A stretch of 64,000 nucleotides of DNA, taken from positions 183,042,294 through 183,106,293 of the forward strand of contig NC_066585.1 of NCBI RefSeq assembly GCF_024323335.1, read 5' to 3'. Source of the stretch: Lathyrus oleraceus (taxonomy: Eukaryota; Streptophyta; Magnoliopsida; Fabales; Fabaceae). A program made the position numbers and the translations under genes. Each line of letters opens with the position of its first letter. Within the stretch, counting starts at the first letter, position 1. The notes below the pieces were generated by a model that was given only the letters and a program-made list of their open reading frames with translations, made no database searches and was not told where the DNA came from. Of this stretch, positions 38,761 through 51,759 are shown one piece after another.

Positions 38761-39314
38761 TAGATCACTTTTAATGTTTCCCGTCAGAGAAATGTCGGAA
38801 AAGGGTATTTTGTTTCATGATGTAGGTAGATCTTCAAAAGACATACTCAAGGACATCGAATAAGGGATTGATCAACCTAAGATGATGAAACCTAAAGAGA
38901 AGCAAAATAACTATCATGAAAAGGACAAAAATGAAAGTTCAATAAAAAAGGATGATAATAAAATCAATAACTTTCTTAGATACTTTATAAATCACACTAT
39001 CAGATACTTTGTCACAATGAAAATTGGTAAGAGTGTTGATGTTAAAAGGTTTTGTAGCACGCTTTGAATTTATTCTAACTTTCGCTCGAGAGTTCCTTGT
39101 GAAATGCAATTGCATCCTCCATAATTTGTACGATGAGGTAATATCGTTTCAATTTTCACTTTGTAAGTAAGTCCTTCCATTTACCTGTTTATTCTTCAAA
39201 GGTATATGATATGGTGTGTTTCAATTTACATGTTTCTAGTGACCTCATCTTAATATCTTCACATGTATTATATACTGTTAATACTTTATGCTTGCTTCAA
39301 AGATTTCAAGTTAT

Positions 39315-40532
39315 TTCAAATGGACGTGAAAAGTTCTTTCCACAATCGGTATATTAATGAGGAAGTGTATGTTTCACAACCTCCCGGTTTTTGAAATTCA
39401 TGAGTATCCTAATCATGTATATAAACTAAAACGAGCTTTGTATGGTTTCAAACGAGCCCCTAGGGCTTGGTATGAGCGAATTAGTGAGTTCTTAATCTGT
39501 TAAGGATACTCTAGATGGAAGGTAGATACTATATTTTTCATTAAACGTCAAGGAAAACATACTTTTCTAGTTAAAGTTTATGTTGATGATATCATCTTTG
39601 GTTCCACTAAAATGCAATTAGTCAAGGAGTTTTCTAAGCTAATGCATGGTGAGTTTGAGATAAGTCTCATAGGGGAGTTTAACTACTTTCTCGGTTTTCA
39701 AATCAAGCAACTCAATGAAAGGATGTTTGTGTGTCAAACAAAATATTGCAACAGATTGCTAAAGAAATTTGGTATGGAAGATGCAAAATTAATGGACACT
39801 CCAATGCCCACAAATGGAAACTTGGAAAAATATGAAAATGGTAAAGATGTTGATGTCAAGAAGTATAGAGGTATGGTTGGATATTTTATATATCTTATTG
39901 CATTTAGGCCGGACACTATGTTTAGCGTGTGTATGTGTGCTCGTTATCAATCGACTTCTAAGGAATCACATTTAAAAGCCACAAAGTGCATCCTTAGATA
40001 CCTTTGTGGTACATCTAAGTATGGACTTTGGTATTCTGAGGGAAGCGATTATAATTTGGTTGGTTATACCGATTCGGATTTTTCCAGTTGCAAATCGGAT
40101 AGGAAAAGTACTAGAGGAACTTGTCACATGTTTTCAAACTCCTTAGTAAGTTGGCATAGAAAGAAACAGGTTTCCGTTGCTTTGTCAACCACCGAGGCGG
40201 AATACTTTGCAACCGGTAGTTGTTGTGCTAAAATATTGTGGCTCAAACAACAACTACTTGATTTTGATATTGAACTACAACATATTCTTATCATGTACGA
40301 CAACACTAGTGCTATTAATCTAACCAAAAATACGGTGTTACACTCCCACACTAAACATATTGAGATACGTCACCACTTCCTACATGACCATGTTGAAAAA
40401 GTAGATGTCGTATTTGAGCATGTTGATAGCAAAAATCAACTTGCTGATATCTTTACAAAACCTCTTGCAACTGAACCATTTTTCAACATTCGAAAGGAAT
40501 TAGGCATACTTGATATCTCAAATCTTGCCTAA
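39315..40532 (+). pseudogene. SIRE-like reverse transcriptase C-terminal part and RNase H
   Basis: Reverse transcriptase is recognisable from about 39315 (FQMDVKSSF region, ELCMVSNEPLGLG, VYVDDIIFGST), then a clean 306-codon frame from 39612 with RNase H (YTDSDFSSCKSDRKSTRG, ALSTTEAEYFATGS, DIFTKPL) to TAA at 40530-40532. The first part has frame changes and a stop near 39500. Upstream, integrase and the start of reverse transcriptase are absent; the sequence at 39060-39290 instead resembles the element's own 3' UTR. Confidence 0.85.
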
Positions 40533-41452
40533 ATATGATTTGTTGCATGCATTTTATATACTTTTTTCTAACTTTCCTTGGAAGTTTAATCACATATGAG
40601 TGCATCATTCATTGATTCATGCGTGAGGTAATATTGTTCAATTTTTTCTATTTGAAAGTAAGCTTTTTACTTTTGCATGTTGTCTATGTTCCAAATGCTT
40701 GATATGTTTGATGTATGAAATATATCATGTATGATCACTTCCAAAACTTTCAATTGATGTATTTCAATTTATATGCTTATAGTGGCCGCATGTTATTCTT
40801 CTTACATACTTGAAATATGTTCTTGGTGTATAAGCATGATATCTATTATTAGTTCTTACATGATATATGTGAGATTGTTGTTTATCTATTCCAACATGAA
40901 ATATGTTTTAACTTGTTATAATGTCAACAAAATTCTTGTAGTGTGTCATGGTTATGACAACATTTATGTTTTTGGTTTGAGTGGTGATAAATCTAAATAA
41001 TCGCCTTGCTATAGCACATGCGTGTGCAACATTCAGGAGCACCAAAGGTATATGTCACGTAAACGTGTCATTTTGTAGCAACTCAAGAGTTTTTTATTGC
41101 ATTGTATCCTTCATCTTTCATGTTTATTACTATGTTATTTGACATTATTTGTGGAAACTATGTCATATTATTTCTTAAATTGTGTTTATTTACGTTTAGG
41201 AATTTTCAATATTTACATCATTTTATGTGAGTGTTGTGTTATTGATGATCTTATCTTTGCAAACACATATGTGTGTTATATTGGTTTATGTATGATATAA
41301 GATACTTCTCATGGATTGCTTTGTCTCTTTTTGATGTTGTCAAAGAGGGAGAAGCATCTACAAGATGAAGTTGGGACTAACATTCAGGGGGAGCCTTCAT
41401 GAAGACACGAAATGCATCGTCTCAAGTTTTGTCATCATAAAAAGGGGGAGTA
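40533..41452 (+). other. 3' UTR and polypurine tract of the SIRE-like element
   Basis: About 0.9 kb of T-rich sequence without an envelope-like ORF that I can recognise, ending in AAAAAGGGGGAGTA (41439-41452), the polypurine tract. The ORFs at 40773-41000 and 41097-41300 are hydrophobic by composition and unsupported. Confidence 0.7.
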
Positions 41453-42283
41453 TGTGAGTGCAACTTTCCGCTAGATGTATTTTGTATGATGTCAAAACTA
41501 TGATACTTTAGTGCAACACATTCTTTTTCCAAAAATTCATGATTTTTTTTAAATCTTTTGCATTCCTTTTGCCTCCAACTTGCACACATATACATACTTC
41601 ATACATGCATCATTTCTTTTAGTTATTTTGAGAAAATCACAAACGAAACCATGATTTCAAAGATTGGTCATCATCTTCAACCTACATTCTAGGCATAAAC
41701 ACAAACAAACTATAATCATTCTTTGTTTTGGTGCCATCTAGAATCAGTGTCGATAATGTCCAATTTAGGTTGTTGAATTGTAAATTGGGTTGAGATCTTT
41801 GAGGGTTTCAAATAAGAAAACCAAGTTGGGATTTTCCTTCAAGATCAATTGGTGATTTTAAGGTTTTGGACAAGATTATGCAATTTGGATCTGATTGAGT
41901 GAAAGCTTTGAAGAACAGGGGTTTCCTGCAAAGGAGTTGCGTGGGACGGTGGATCATCTTGGTAAATATTGGGTTACAAAAATTTGCAATTTGGATTCGA
42001 TCGAGTGGAAGTTTTGAAGAACAAAAGGTTCTTGCAAAGGAGTAGCGTGAGACGGTGGATCAAATTGATATTGTTGGGTGACTTGATCAAGCTCAGATCA
42101 AGGGAATATAAATGGTTAGAATCAACACCAAACATAGGATTTGTAGAGTTGGATTGCTACATTTCTCTTGTATTCTACTTTTGAAAAGTAAGTTAATTCA
42201 ATCATCTTAATTCGAGTTCGAATTGAGGGTTGACGTACCTATGAGGCCGATTAGGGAACTTCCTAAACAAAGTCTTGTGTACT

Positions 42284-42359
<76 letters not shown>

Positions 42360-42837
42360 CTTTTACGTTTCATTTACAAATTGTTGAATTCATCTATTGT
42401 GCGATCAATACATTTGGTTAAACTTTTTAATAACCATTTGAAAAAGATTTTATTGAGTTGATCACAATCTATTAGATTGTGGTTGGATTTGAAGATCAAC
42501 AAAACCATACAAAATTCTAAACGAAATCGATTGCATATAAGGTGTTCGATAGTTTATCTCTATACCACTTTTATGTATTTTATCGTTGGGAATAATCTCT
42601 ACTATTAGAGTAGCATTCAAGTGATTATGATTAATAGTATTTTGATCAATTTGTTCTCATTATCATAACTTGCTTCTTCTACATACGCATATCCGAACTT
42701 TGTTATAGCAGTTTGATTTAGATGATTCAATCCGGGTCACTTCCGCTAGCCGTTAAAATTTTCAAAACAATTTATGTAAGCTTGTTTTTAACCTGGGATT
42801 TATTCACCCCCTCTAGAACGTTGTCTATTGTCTAATA
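41453..42837 (+). repeat. 3' LTR of the SIRE-like element
   Basis: Starts TGTGAGTGCAAC and ends TCTAATA (ancestral CA mutated), 1385 bp. Relative to the 5' LTR it lacks about 300 bp corresponding to 35150-35445. The TSD AATCT follows. Confidence 0.9.
42282..42361. repeat. (CT)n(CTAT)n microsatellite in the 3' LTR
   Basis: CT dinucleotides followed by CTAT tetranucleotides with one interruption, at the position that in the 5' LTR is occupied by (AT)72. Confidence 0.95.
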
Positions 42838-42842
42838 AATCT

Positions 42843-42904
42843 GACCAAGAGTTTTAAAAGAAATAAAAAGTGAACACAATTCAACCCCCTTCTTGTGATT
42901 TTCT
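42843..42904 (+). repeat. Solo LTR, right part
   Basis: The last 62 bp of the solo LTR begun at 34571, resuming after the AATCT duplication and ending at 42904 before TACCT. Confidence 0.65.
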
Positions 42905-44484
42905 TACCTTCACATAGAATTTCAATTTTCTAGAAAATGAAATTGACTTGTTGTGAAAATCCAAGGTAATGTAACCTTTCATCCCTTGTTTGAATCCAAG
43001 AAAGTGCCTTGTTTGCTATTGGATCAAATTTAGGATTTTAATTATGAACATTTGATGAATAACATAAACATCCAAATGTCTTAATCAAAAGTTGAGATCA
43101 TGTGCCTCACCAAATACCACTTCATATGAGGACCTTCCATTCAAGAGTTTGGTGGGAATTCTATTGATAAAAAATAATTGATGTTGAGCAGAATATGACC
43201 AATATACCTTAGGAATGTTGGACTGAAACATCAAGGCTCTGTTGATGTTCAATATATGCTAATGTCTTCTTTCGACTCTATCATTTTATTATGGTGTGCT
43301 CACACAACTTCTTTGATGCAATATACCATTTTTTTCATTGAATGTTTTCAACATGAACTCAGGTTCATTGTTACTCCTGATAACTTTTACATTTTTCTTA
43401 AATTAAGTCTTAACCATGTTAACAAAACCCTTTACACAATTAGACACTTCTGCTTTATTTTTGATCAAAATCATCCAAAGATACCTACTATGATCATCAA
43501 GTATTGTAAAAAAGTACTTAAAACCATGAATAGAGGTTGTAGAGAAATGTCCCCATATATCAACATGTATCAACCCAAAAACATACTTTGCATTAGAATT
43601 GCTTGAGGCATAAGGTAACTTTTTCTGTCTTGCCATATGACATACATCACATGATTCTTTGGCCAAAACATGAATGTAACTGTAATTTTTATTCAAACAT
43701 TTAGTCCTATCATGAGATAAATTTCCTAGTCTTAAATGTCAAACTAATCTTACTCATAACTCCTTTTTCCTGTATAATGCATGAATCATCCTCAAATACT
43801 ATGACACAATTATGATTCTTAGACAATCTTGACACAAATATAAGATTCACATTAAAACCTGGTAGACATAACACCCTATCTATGATCAACCTATCATGTA
43901 TTTTTACTTTTCCAATCATGTGTGCTTCAATGCTATTTCCATTAGGCAAGCCAACAGTTATAGGGGGAATAACTTGATTGTATGAAATGAACCAATTTAT
44001 GGAATTGCATATATGATATGTTGCTTATGTATCTAAAATCCAATTACAATCACTATATTTGATTTTGGATTCATAATTAGAATGTTTACCTGCCACTCCT
44101 GCAGAATAACAACTATTGCCTTCCCCTTTAACCATGTTGGTTGTATGTTTACCTTTATCAATGATATTCTTCTCTAGAAGAGAAATCAACTCATTGTATT
44201 GCTTTTGAGTGAGTACCATCATTAGTACCTTTCATCTTCAATTTATCATTGATTTCTTGAAATTCATATCCAACATTGTTAGAAAATGCATTTCCTCTTC
44301 CTGCTCCCTAACTTGGAGGATATTCATGCTTCATATAGCATACATCCACGGTGTGGTCATTCTTGTCACAATGTATGCATACATTGTCTTTGAAGAAAAC
44401 TCATCTACATTTTCCTGCTTGATTGTATCCTCCCCCTTGGCAAATTATTGATTAGCTCAATTACTCTCATATGACTTTGCTAGT

Positions 44485-44660
44485 GTTAATCAGGAAATAA
44501 TCAAACACATTTATTGTAAATAATTTACATTCATAGAATAGAAAATTAGTAATTAAGAGCTGTAATTAGTTATGATTATTCATTATGAGTTGTAATTACC
44601 GACACTATTATATATAGTATCAAATACAATGAGAAAGGCATCAAGCCAGAATTTATAACA
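44485..44660 (+). repeat. 5' LTR of the short-LTR copia
   Basis: TGTTAATCAGG...TTATAACA. A TGGTATCAGA primer site begins at 44661. It includes ATATATAG near its middle as a candidate TATA signal. Confidence 0.95.
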
Positions 44661-45228
44661 TGGTATCAGAAGGTTCGATCAAACCAAACCTTTGAAATTG
44701 TGTTATCTTGGGCTTGTCCGGCGACACCCACCGTGTCGTTCTCGAAATTGTCTCTTCCATTCCGATTCATTGTCGGATTCGTTCTGTTGTTTGCGGTTTC
44801 GTGCCGTATCTTGATTTTGTCTCGGTGATTCTCGATTTGAAGGATTGAGATCGTGATTCTCGATATTGTTCTGGATTGTCGTTACTTGTGTGTGACTCTG
44901 AGTTTTGCTGCCGTCTCTTGATTCTCGGTGTTGTTCAGGATTGACGTTGTTTAGGTTCAAGATTGAAGGTTTTGCTTTGACATCGTTATTTCGTATTTGC
45001 GATCGATTTTGATTCATTGCTGCCATTTACGACTCTGCAATCGCAACAGCTGTTTCCTTTGTTACGGTATTGGGTATTTAGGTTTCTAAGGTTATTTTGT
45101 ATTCCTTTCCCTTTTTTTTTCTTTTTCTGTAATTTCAAGCGGTGGGTGCAGAATTAAAAAAAAAAAAAGAATAATAATAATAATTAATTCTGCTGCACGT
45201 GTTTTACTTTAAAAAAAAGTATTGTATT

Positions 45229-48200
45229 ATGAATTCAGAAAAAGAAAAAGATAATTTTTGTGTTCGTTTTACCGGTAAAAATTATCCGGCTTGGGAATTT
45301 CAGTTTCGAATGTATGTCAAAGGGAAGGGATTATGGAATCACTTGGATGATATCTCTATGGCGCCATTAGAGACAACTGATTTAGATGCTTGGGAAATCA
45401 AAGATGCTCAAATTATCACTTGGATTCTCGGTACTATTGATCCTCAAATGATTAATAATTTGCGATCTTTTTCCACTGCTCAAGAAATGTGGAACTATTT
45501 AAAGCGTATTTACAATCAGGACAATGCGGCCAAACGTTTCCAGTTGGAGCTCGAGATAGCCAATTACAAACAAGGTAATATGTCAGTTCAAAAATATTAT
45601 TCTGGTTTTTTGAATTTGTGGGCAGAACACTCTGCGATTATACATGTGGATGTTCCCAAGAGTTCTCTTGCGGATGTCCAGGAGGTCTACAACACTAGTC
45701 GACGAGATCAATTTCTTATGAAACTTCGTCCAGAATTTGAAGTTGTCAGAGGTGCTTTGCTGAACAGGAATCCTGTTCCTTCTTTAGACACATGTGTTGG
45801 TGAACTTCTTCGAGAGGAACAACGTCTTGCTACTCAAGGAACCATGTCTCATGAAGTTGCTGTTTCTGAGCCTACAGTGGTTGCATTTGCTGCTCAGAGT
45901 AGAGGTAAAGGTCGTGATATGAGACAGGTTCAATGTTTCTCCTGTAAACAATTTGGCCATATTTCACGGAGTTGCAATAAAAAGTTCTGCAATTATTGCA
46001 AACAGCAAGGTCATATTATATCTGATTGTCCCACACGTCCTCCACGACCAACACAACGTTCAGTGCAGGCATTTCATGCAAATACAAATTCTTCCGATGG
46101 CCCTTCTGTTACTAATGCATCTAATTATGGTACTCTACAGCCTGAACTAATTCAACAAATGGTACTTTCTGCTCTTTCGGCCTTGGGAATTCAGGGTAAG
46201 TCTTCTAATATTTCTCGCCCATGGTTTCTTGATTCTGGTGCATCCAATCACATGACGGGTTCCTCTGAATATTTGCACAATTTACAATCTTATCATGGTA
46301 ATCAGAAAATTCAAATAGCTTATGGCAATACTTTATCTATCACTAATGTTGGCGATATAAACTCTGACTTTCAGGATGTTCTTGTATCACCCGGACTTGC
46401 TTCCAATTTGTTGTCTGTTGGTCAATTGGTAGATAAAAATTATGATGTTAACTTTTCTAGAGATGGTTGTCTTGTGCAGGAGCAGGTGTCGGGGAAGGTG
46501 ATCGCGAAGGGGCCTAAAGTGGGAAGATTGTTTCCAATACAATTTATTTCTAATCATTTATCTCTTGCGTGTAATAATGTTTTGAATTCTTATGAGGATT
46601 GGCATAGAAAATTAGGTCATCCGAACTCTTCTGTTTTGTCTCATTTATGTAAAACTGGTTTGTTGGGAAATAAAAATGTTATTTCTAATGCCTCGGTTTC
46701 ATGTTCTGTTTGCAAATAGGCTAAAAGTAAAACACTTCCTTTTCCGTCTAATGCTCACCGTGCCTCTACTTGTTTTGAGATAATTCATAGTGATGTATGG
46801 GGAATGTCTCCCGTAGTTTCTCATGCTCACTATAAATATTTTGTCACATTTATTGATGATTATAGTCGTTTTACTTGGATATATTTTCTACGTTCTAAAT
46901 CTGAAGTGTTTTCTATGTTTCAGAAATTTTTTACATATGTTGAAACTCAATTTCAAGCAAGTGTTAAAATTTTTTGCTCTGACTCTGGTGGTGAGTACAT
47001 GTCTCATAAGTTTCAGGAATACCTTCAACAAAAAGGCATCCTGTCTCAACGATCTTGTCCCAATACCCCTCAACAAAATGGTATGGCAGAACGTAAGAAT
47101 CGTCATTTGCTTGATGTAACACGCACTTTACTTCTCCAAGCTTCTGTACCATCCCGATTTTGGGTGGAGGCTCTTTCCACAACTGTCTTCTTGATCAATC
47201 GTCTTCCTTCTATGGTTATTGATCTTGATTCTCCTTTCTTTCGTCTTTTTAAAATTCATCCTGATTATAGTGCTTTACATACTTTTGGGTGTGTGTGTTT
47301 TGTTCACTTACCTCCTTTTGAAAGACATAAGCTTGGAGCACAATCCGTTCAATGTGCATTTATGGGATATAGTCACTCTCATAAGGGATTTGTGTGTTAT
47401 GATGTCACTAACCATCGTTTTCGCATTTCTAGAAATGTGACATTTTTTGATAATCAGTTTATGTTTCCCTGTGTTTCTCCTGCCATTAATGATATTGTTA
47501 CTCTTCCTAAGTTTTCTATTATGCCTCAATCTATTGAACGTTATAAACCAGGTCATGTATATGTTAGACAAAACAGGCAGCAGGTTCCCACACCCCTTCC
47601 TGTCGCTGAACCGCCACCTGATCCTGTACCGGTTGAACCACGACGTTCTGGTAGAATATCTCGCGCACCAGATAGATATTCACCAGACAGGTATGATTCC
47701 TCACATACTTCTCTGACTGCCACACTCTCTAGCATATCTCTTCCTACTTGTTACTCACAGGCTGTTAAAGATGTGTGATGGGTAAAAGCAATGAATGAAG
47801 TGCTTCAAGCTCTTCAAGAGAATTTCACATGGGATATTGTCTCTTGTCCTCTTGATGTCAAACCTATAGGTTGCAAATGGGTGTATTCTGTGAAATTAAA
47901 TTCTGATGGGTCCCTTAACCGTTACAAGGCTCGTTTGGTTGCTTTAGGAAACAAGCAGGAATATGGAATTGATTATGATGAGACATTTGCACCGGTTGCC
48001 AAAATGACAAATGTTCGTACGATCATCTCTATAGCTGCTTCTAGTGGGTGGTCTCTTCATCAAATGGATGTGAAGAATGCTTTTCTTCATGGTGACCTGA
48101 CAGAAGATATTTATATGATTCCACCTCAAGGCTTATTCTCTTCATCTAAAGGCGTGTGCAAACTCAAACGCTCCTTATATGGTTTGAAACAGGCACCTAG

Positions 48201-49281
48201 AGCATGGTACGAGAAATTCCGTTCCACTCTACTTGGATTCTCCTTTACTCAGAGTCAGTATGATTCCTCTTTATTTATTCATAATACATCCGCGGGTATA
48301 GTTCTGCTTCTTTTGTATGTTGATGATATGGTTATTACTGGTTCTGATCATGCTTCCATTCAGCGACTTAAGCAACAGTTACAGGCCTCATTTCACATGA
48401 AAGATTTGGGTAATCTACATTATTTTCTTGGTCTTGAGGTTCATTCTACATCCAAGGGCATCTTTCTCCATCAACACAAATATGCTACAGATCTGATTTC
48501 TATGGCTGGTCTCGAATCGGCTAATCCGGTAGATACTCCTCTTGAGGTTAATGTTAAATATCATCGTGATGATGGTGATCTTTTGCCTGATCCCTTATTG
48601 TATCGCCAACTTGTGGGTAGCCTCAACTACTTGACTATTACTCGCCCTGACATATCTTTTGTTGTTCAACAAGTAAGTCAATTCATGCATTCTCCTCGCC
48701 ATCTTCACTTAGCTGCGGTTCGTCGTATAATTCTCTACTTAAAGGGAACCTCTCACCGCAGATTATTCTTTTCCGTTGGAATTTCTCTTCAGTTGAGTGC
48801 TTATAGTGATGCTGATTGGGCAGGGTGTCCTGATACTCGTCGATCTGTTACTGGTTGGTGCATGTTTCTTGGTTCTTCATTGATCTCTTGGAAAAGTAAG
48901 AAGCAAGCAAGAGTTTCTAAATCTTCCACTGAATCAGAGTATCGTGCCATGTCTGCTGCTTGTTCAGAAATACTTTGGCTTCGTGGTCTTTTGGCTGAAC
49001 TTGGATTTCCCTAAACAGAGCCAACTTTACTTTATGCTGACAATACAAGTGTCATTCAAATTGTTGCAAATCCTGTTTTTCATGAACGCACCAAACATAT
49101 CGAAGTTGATTGTCATTCAATACGTGACGCCTACGATGATCGAATAATATCACTTCCTCACGTCAGTACTCAGTTGCAGGTTGCAGATATTCTTACCAAG
49201 GCTGTTCCACGCCCACGACATCAGTTTCTTGTTAGCAAATTGATGCTCCTTGATCAACCGCATCAATTTGAGGGGGGATGT
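45229..49281 (+). pseudogene. gag-pol of the short-LTR copia
   Basis: A single frame from the ATG at 45229 to a stop at the 3' LTR edge, broken by TAG (46717-46719), TGA (47776-47778) and TAA (49012-49014). Order: gag (GKNYPAWEFQFRMYV), two CCHC knuckles (CFSCKQFGHISRSC near residue 235; CNYCKQQGHIISDC), protease (DSGASNHM, near 335), GAG-pre-integrase (WHRKLGHP, near 458), integrase core (FIDDYSRFTW; DSGGEYMSH; NGMAERKNR), reverse transcriptase (RYKARLVALGNKQEYG; YVDDMV, near 1030) and RNase H (SDADWAG; SKSSTESEYRAM; DILTKAV). No frameshift is seen. Intact relatives form virus-like particles and reverse-transcribe their RNA. Confidence 0.93.
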
Positions 49282-49455
49282 TAATAAGGAAATAATCAAA
49301 CACATTTATTGTAAATAATTTACATTCATAGAATAGAAAATTAGTAATTAAGAGCTGTAATTAGTTATGATTATTCATTATGAGTTGTAATTACCGACAC
49401 TATTATATATAGTATCAAATACAATGAAAAAGGCATCAAGCCAGAATTTATAACA
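49279..49455 (+). repeat. 3' LTR of the short-LTR copia
   Basis: TGTTAATAAGG...TTATAACA, preceded by the purine run GAGGGGGGA and followed by GCTAG. Confidence 0.95.
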
Positions 49456-50258
49456 GCTAGTACATTCGTTTCATTTTCTTTCACATCAGCACGACCACTA
49501 GCTCCATAACCTTGTTGCTTTTCTTCTTGTAACACAATTGGTAGCATTTTGTTGATTGATGGTAGAGGCTCCAATAACAAAATTTGAGACTTGACACTTT
49601 GATATTGATCATTCAATCTCATAAGAAATTGAATGATTTGATCTTCTTTCTTGAATCTTCTTGCATTGCGCATAGCTTCTTAAACACAAGCATTAAGACA
49701 CGTACACTGAGGCACGAGCCTAAATTGTCAAGCTCTTCCCACATAACACACATTTCGGTGAGAAATTATGAAAATTTTAGTTCTCACTTCAAAATATTTT
49801 GATGTACAGCAGCAACACGAACTCTATCTCCTTGTAAGTAGCGTTCTCTGAGATTATTCCAAATGTCCACCACGTGTTCGATGTAAAACACACTTTCAAC
49901 AATTTGTGGTTTTATGGAATTAATCAGCCATGAATGAACAAGATTGTTGCATCGCTCCCACATAACATAGTTAAGATCATCTTCTCTTAGAACTAGAATT
50001 GAGCCATTCACGAGCTTGAATTTGTTCTTGGTGGAAATAACTCGTTGCATTCTTTTTTCCCATCCATGGCAGTTGGATTCTCCTTCTAGCAACGGTGTCA
50101 TACACACAATGGTTGGATTCTCTGATGAATGTATGTAATACGGATCAAGTGATATGTTTGCATTCACATTTCCATCATTATTATTGTTGTTATTTCTTTC
50201 CATTGAATACACACAAGGAAGAAGAATAGTTGGATTTAATCAGGCTCTATGATACCAT

Positions 50259-50510
50259 AGTACTAGTTTCAATAATCATGAAAGGAATGAATGAAAGCAT
50301 TTGTTCATTACCTCAACAATGATTACAAGCTCAACATTTATAATAGCTTGAGTAAGTTACAAGTTGGTAAAATTGAAAATTGAAAAACAAACTTCTAACT
50401 AACTCTCCAACAAACTTGGAGACTGATTTACTTGTTTAACAAGTAACCATACAATCTAACTCACAAAACCAAATCTAACTAAGATGACTTGATCTGCAAG
50501 TCATCCTCTT
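50259..50510 (-). repeat. Probable 5' LTR of the older minus-strand copia
   Basis: Lies beyond the primer site (50243-50257) on the minus-strand 5' side. Its inner edge is set by the primer site; the outer edge near 50510 is a guess because no partner LTR is available. Confidence 0.35.
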
Positions 50511-50953
50511 CTCTTGTTAATTTTAATAACTTAAAATAATTTTTTAAAATCATATCAAACGAGCCCCAAGTCCGGTTTGTTTTCACGTTACAAGTTATCA
50601 AAGTGGAAATAACATCCACCTTCCTTAAAGTTTAAATGACACTCACACCTTCTTTAATTTTAAAATACGCATTGATCTCCCTTGACGTCTATGAAATTCT
50701 TGTCATGCTATAAATGTCAAAATTATTATTTTGTTTTATTTGTAATAGATTTTCGAATTCACTCTATGAAGCTACGTATGCAACTTTTAGCTTTCTTGGC
50801 AAAAAGGGAATGGTGGAAATTTTAGTTTATTTGTACTTGCTTGGTGTTATTTATAGGGATATTTTTTGTGTATTGGTTTGTAAAAGCCATTATGGGAGGA
50901 GTCCTGATTCTATTGACAATTTCAAACGTGTTTGTTTCCTTGTTACTTTGTAG
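50511..50953. other. Spacer between the copia remnant and the kinase fragment
   Basis: AT-rich. The plus-strand ORF at 50714-50953 has no recognisable product; part of the stretch is probably the decayed intron preceding the kinase exon, since an acceptor-like TTTGTAG ends at 50953. Confidence 0.4.
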
Positions 50954-51400
50954 GATTGTTTCAGGGTATATCGAGTAAGAGAATGTCAATCGCAGTGAAT
51001 TGACTGTCAATGTATTTCGGACAAGGTATACAAGAGTTTAGAAATGAGGTTGTTGCGATTTCGGATCTTAGCTTGCAGCATTAAAGGACAAGAGGAGATG
51101 TTAATCTATGACTATTTTCTTAACAAAAGCTCTGACTCTTTCATTTTTGGTATGTGTTATTTTTTCACCTTTCTTACATTAGTAGTTTAGTACTTTAGAT
51201 GTCACTCTGAATATATTGCAACGCCATTTTCAAACATTAATATTCATGCTGTCAATTCCTAACCATTAATATTCATATTGCCATACATCAAAGTTTTATC
51301 CAATGTACCTATGTCACTCGTTATACCATGAATATTTTGTCTAGATAAATCTAAAGGTACAAAGCTAGACCGGAGAAAGAGAAAGCAATTTGATTTTATC
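50954..51400 (+). pseudogene. Kinase exons of a third S-domain receptor kinase
   Basis: Follows an acceptor at 50953. Readable pieces are LSMYFGQGIQEFRNEVVAIS, then CSIKGQEEMLIYDYFLNKSS and SDSFIF, matching exon 4 of the kinase at 26763 ([34 protein letters not shown]). A GTATGT donor follows at about 51150, then after an AG at about 51345 DKSKGTKLDRRKRK, the start of exon 5 (LDWDKRFE in the intact gene). Exon 4 lacks the HRNLVRLLG part and has stops; the gene ends near the copia LTR at 51492. Confidence 0.75.
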
Positions 51401-51491
51401 TAGATGAATCTTATAATTTCATCACTCAAGAATATAAATCACTCATAGGACTTGAAGGTCAGCAAAGTCTTGTTGGACATTACATTGAACT

Positions 51492-51759
51492 TGTTGAAGA
51501 TTAACTCACATCAAATCATAATCAGTTGATTCTGATTTGTCAAGCTGTTATAAAATAGTGGTATAAATAGAGTTATTATCTATTATTGTTATTTCTTTAT
51601 TTAGGTAATTATTATTTCCTTATTTAGATAGCAGCAATTATAGGAAATCATTTTTATGTTTATTAACAAATTAGGGTACATTTTTAAACCTATTGTATTC
51701 TATTTATACCTCACATGTAAAAGTTCCAAATACAATGAAATATACAACATATTTCTACA
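51492..51759 (+). repeat. 5' LTR of the plus-strand Ty1/copia at the right end
   Basis: The right edge is firm: ...TTTCTACA at 51759, directly before the primer site TGGTATCAGAGCA (51760-51772). The left edge at TGTTGAAGATTAAC is chosen from the TG start and typical length; the 3' LTR lies outside the window. Confidence 0.6.

Larger units (their letters stand above)
44485..49455 (+). mobile_element. Short-LTR Ty1/copia element inside an older copia
   Basis: Complete 4971-bp element with LTRs of 176 and 177 bp, primer site, one gag-pol frame and flanking GCTAG duplications (44480-44484 and 49456-49460). The LTRs differ by two substitutions and one single-base indel, so the insertion is young relative to its host element, whose gag it splits. 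Confidence 0.95.
42910..50258 (-). pseudogene. Ty1/copia gag-protease-integrase on the minus strand, split by another copia
   Basis: Read on the minus strand from the ATG near 50212: gag (DPYYIHSSENPTIV, WERCNNLVHSWLINSI, FLMRLNDQYQSVKSQIL), then an insertion at 44485-49455. It resumes with a CCHC knuckle (CIHCDKNDHTVDVCYMKH), the protease region (LLEKNIIDKG..DCNWILDT), GAG-pre-integrase (CDVCHMARQKKLPY) and integrase (FTILDDHSRYLWM) to its C-terminal GFKQGMKGY near 42960. Stops and shifts are frequent. A primer-site match TGGTATCATAGAGCC lies at 50243-50257. Reverse transcriptase is not present on this side of the solo LTR. Confidence 0.8.

Noticed and set aside
40773..41300. Hydrophobic ORFs in the SIRE-like 3' region as an envelope-like gene
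   Set aside because: Short, T-rich by composition, without start context, signal peptide pattern or coiled coil.
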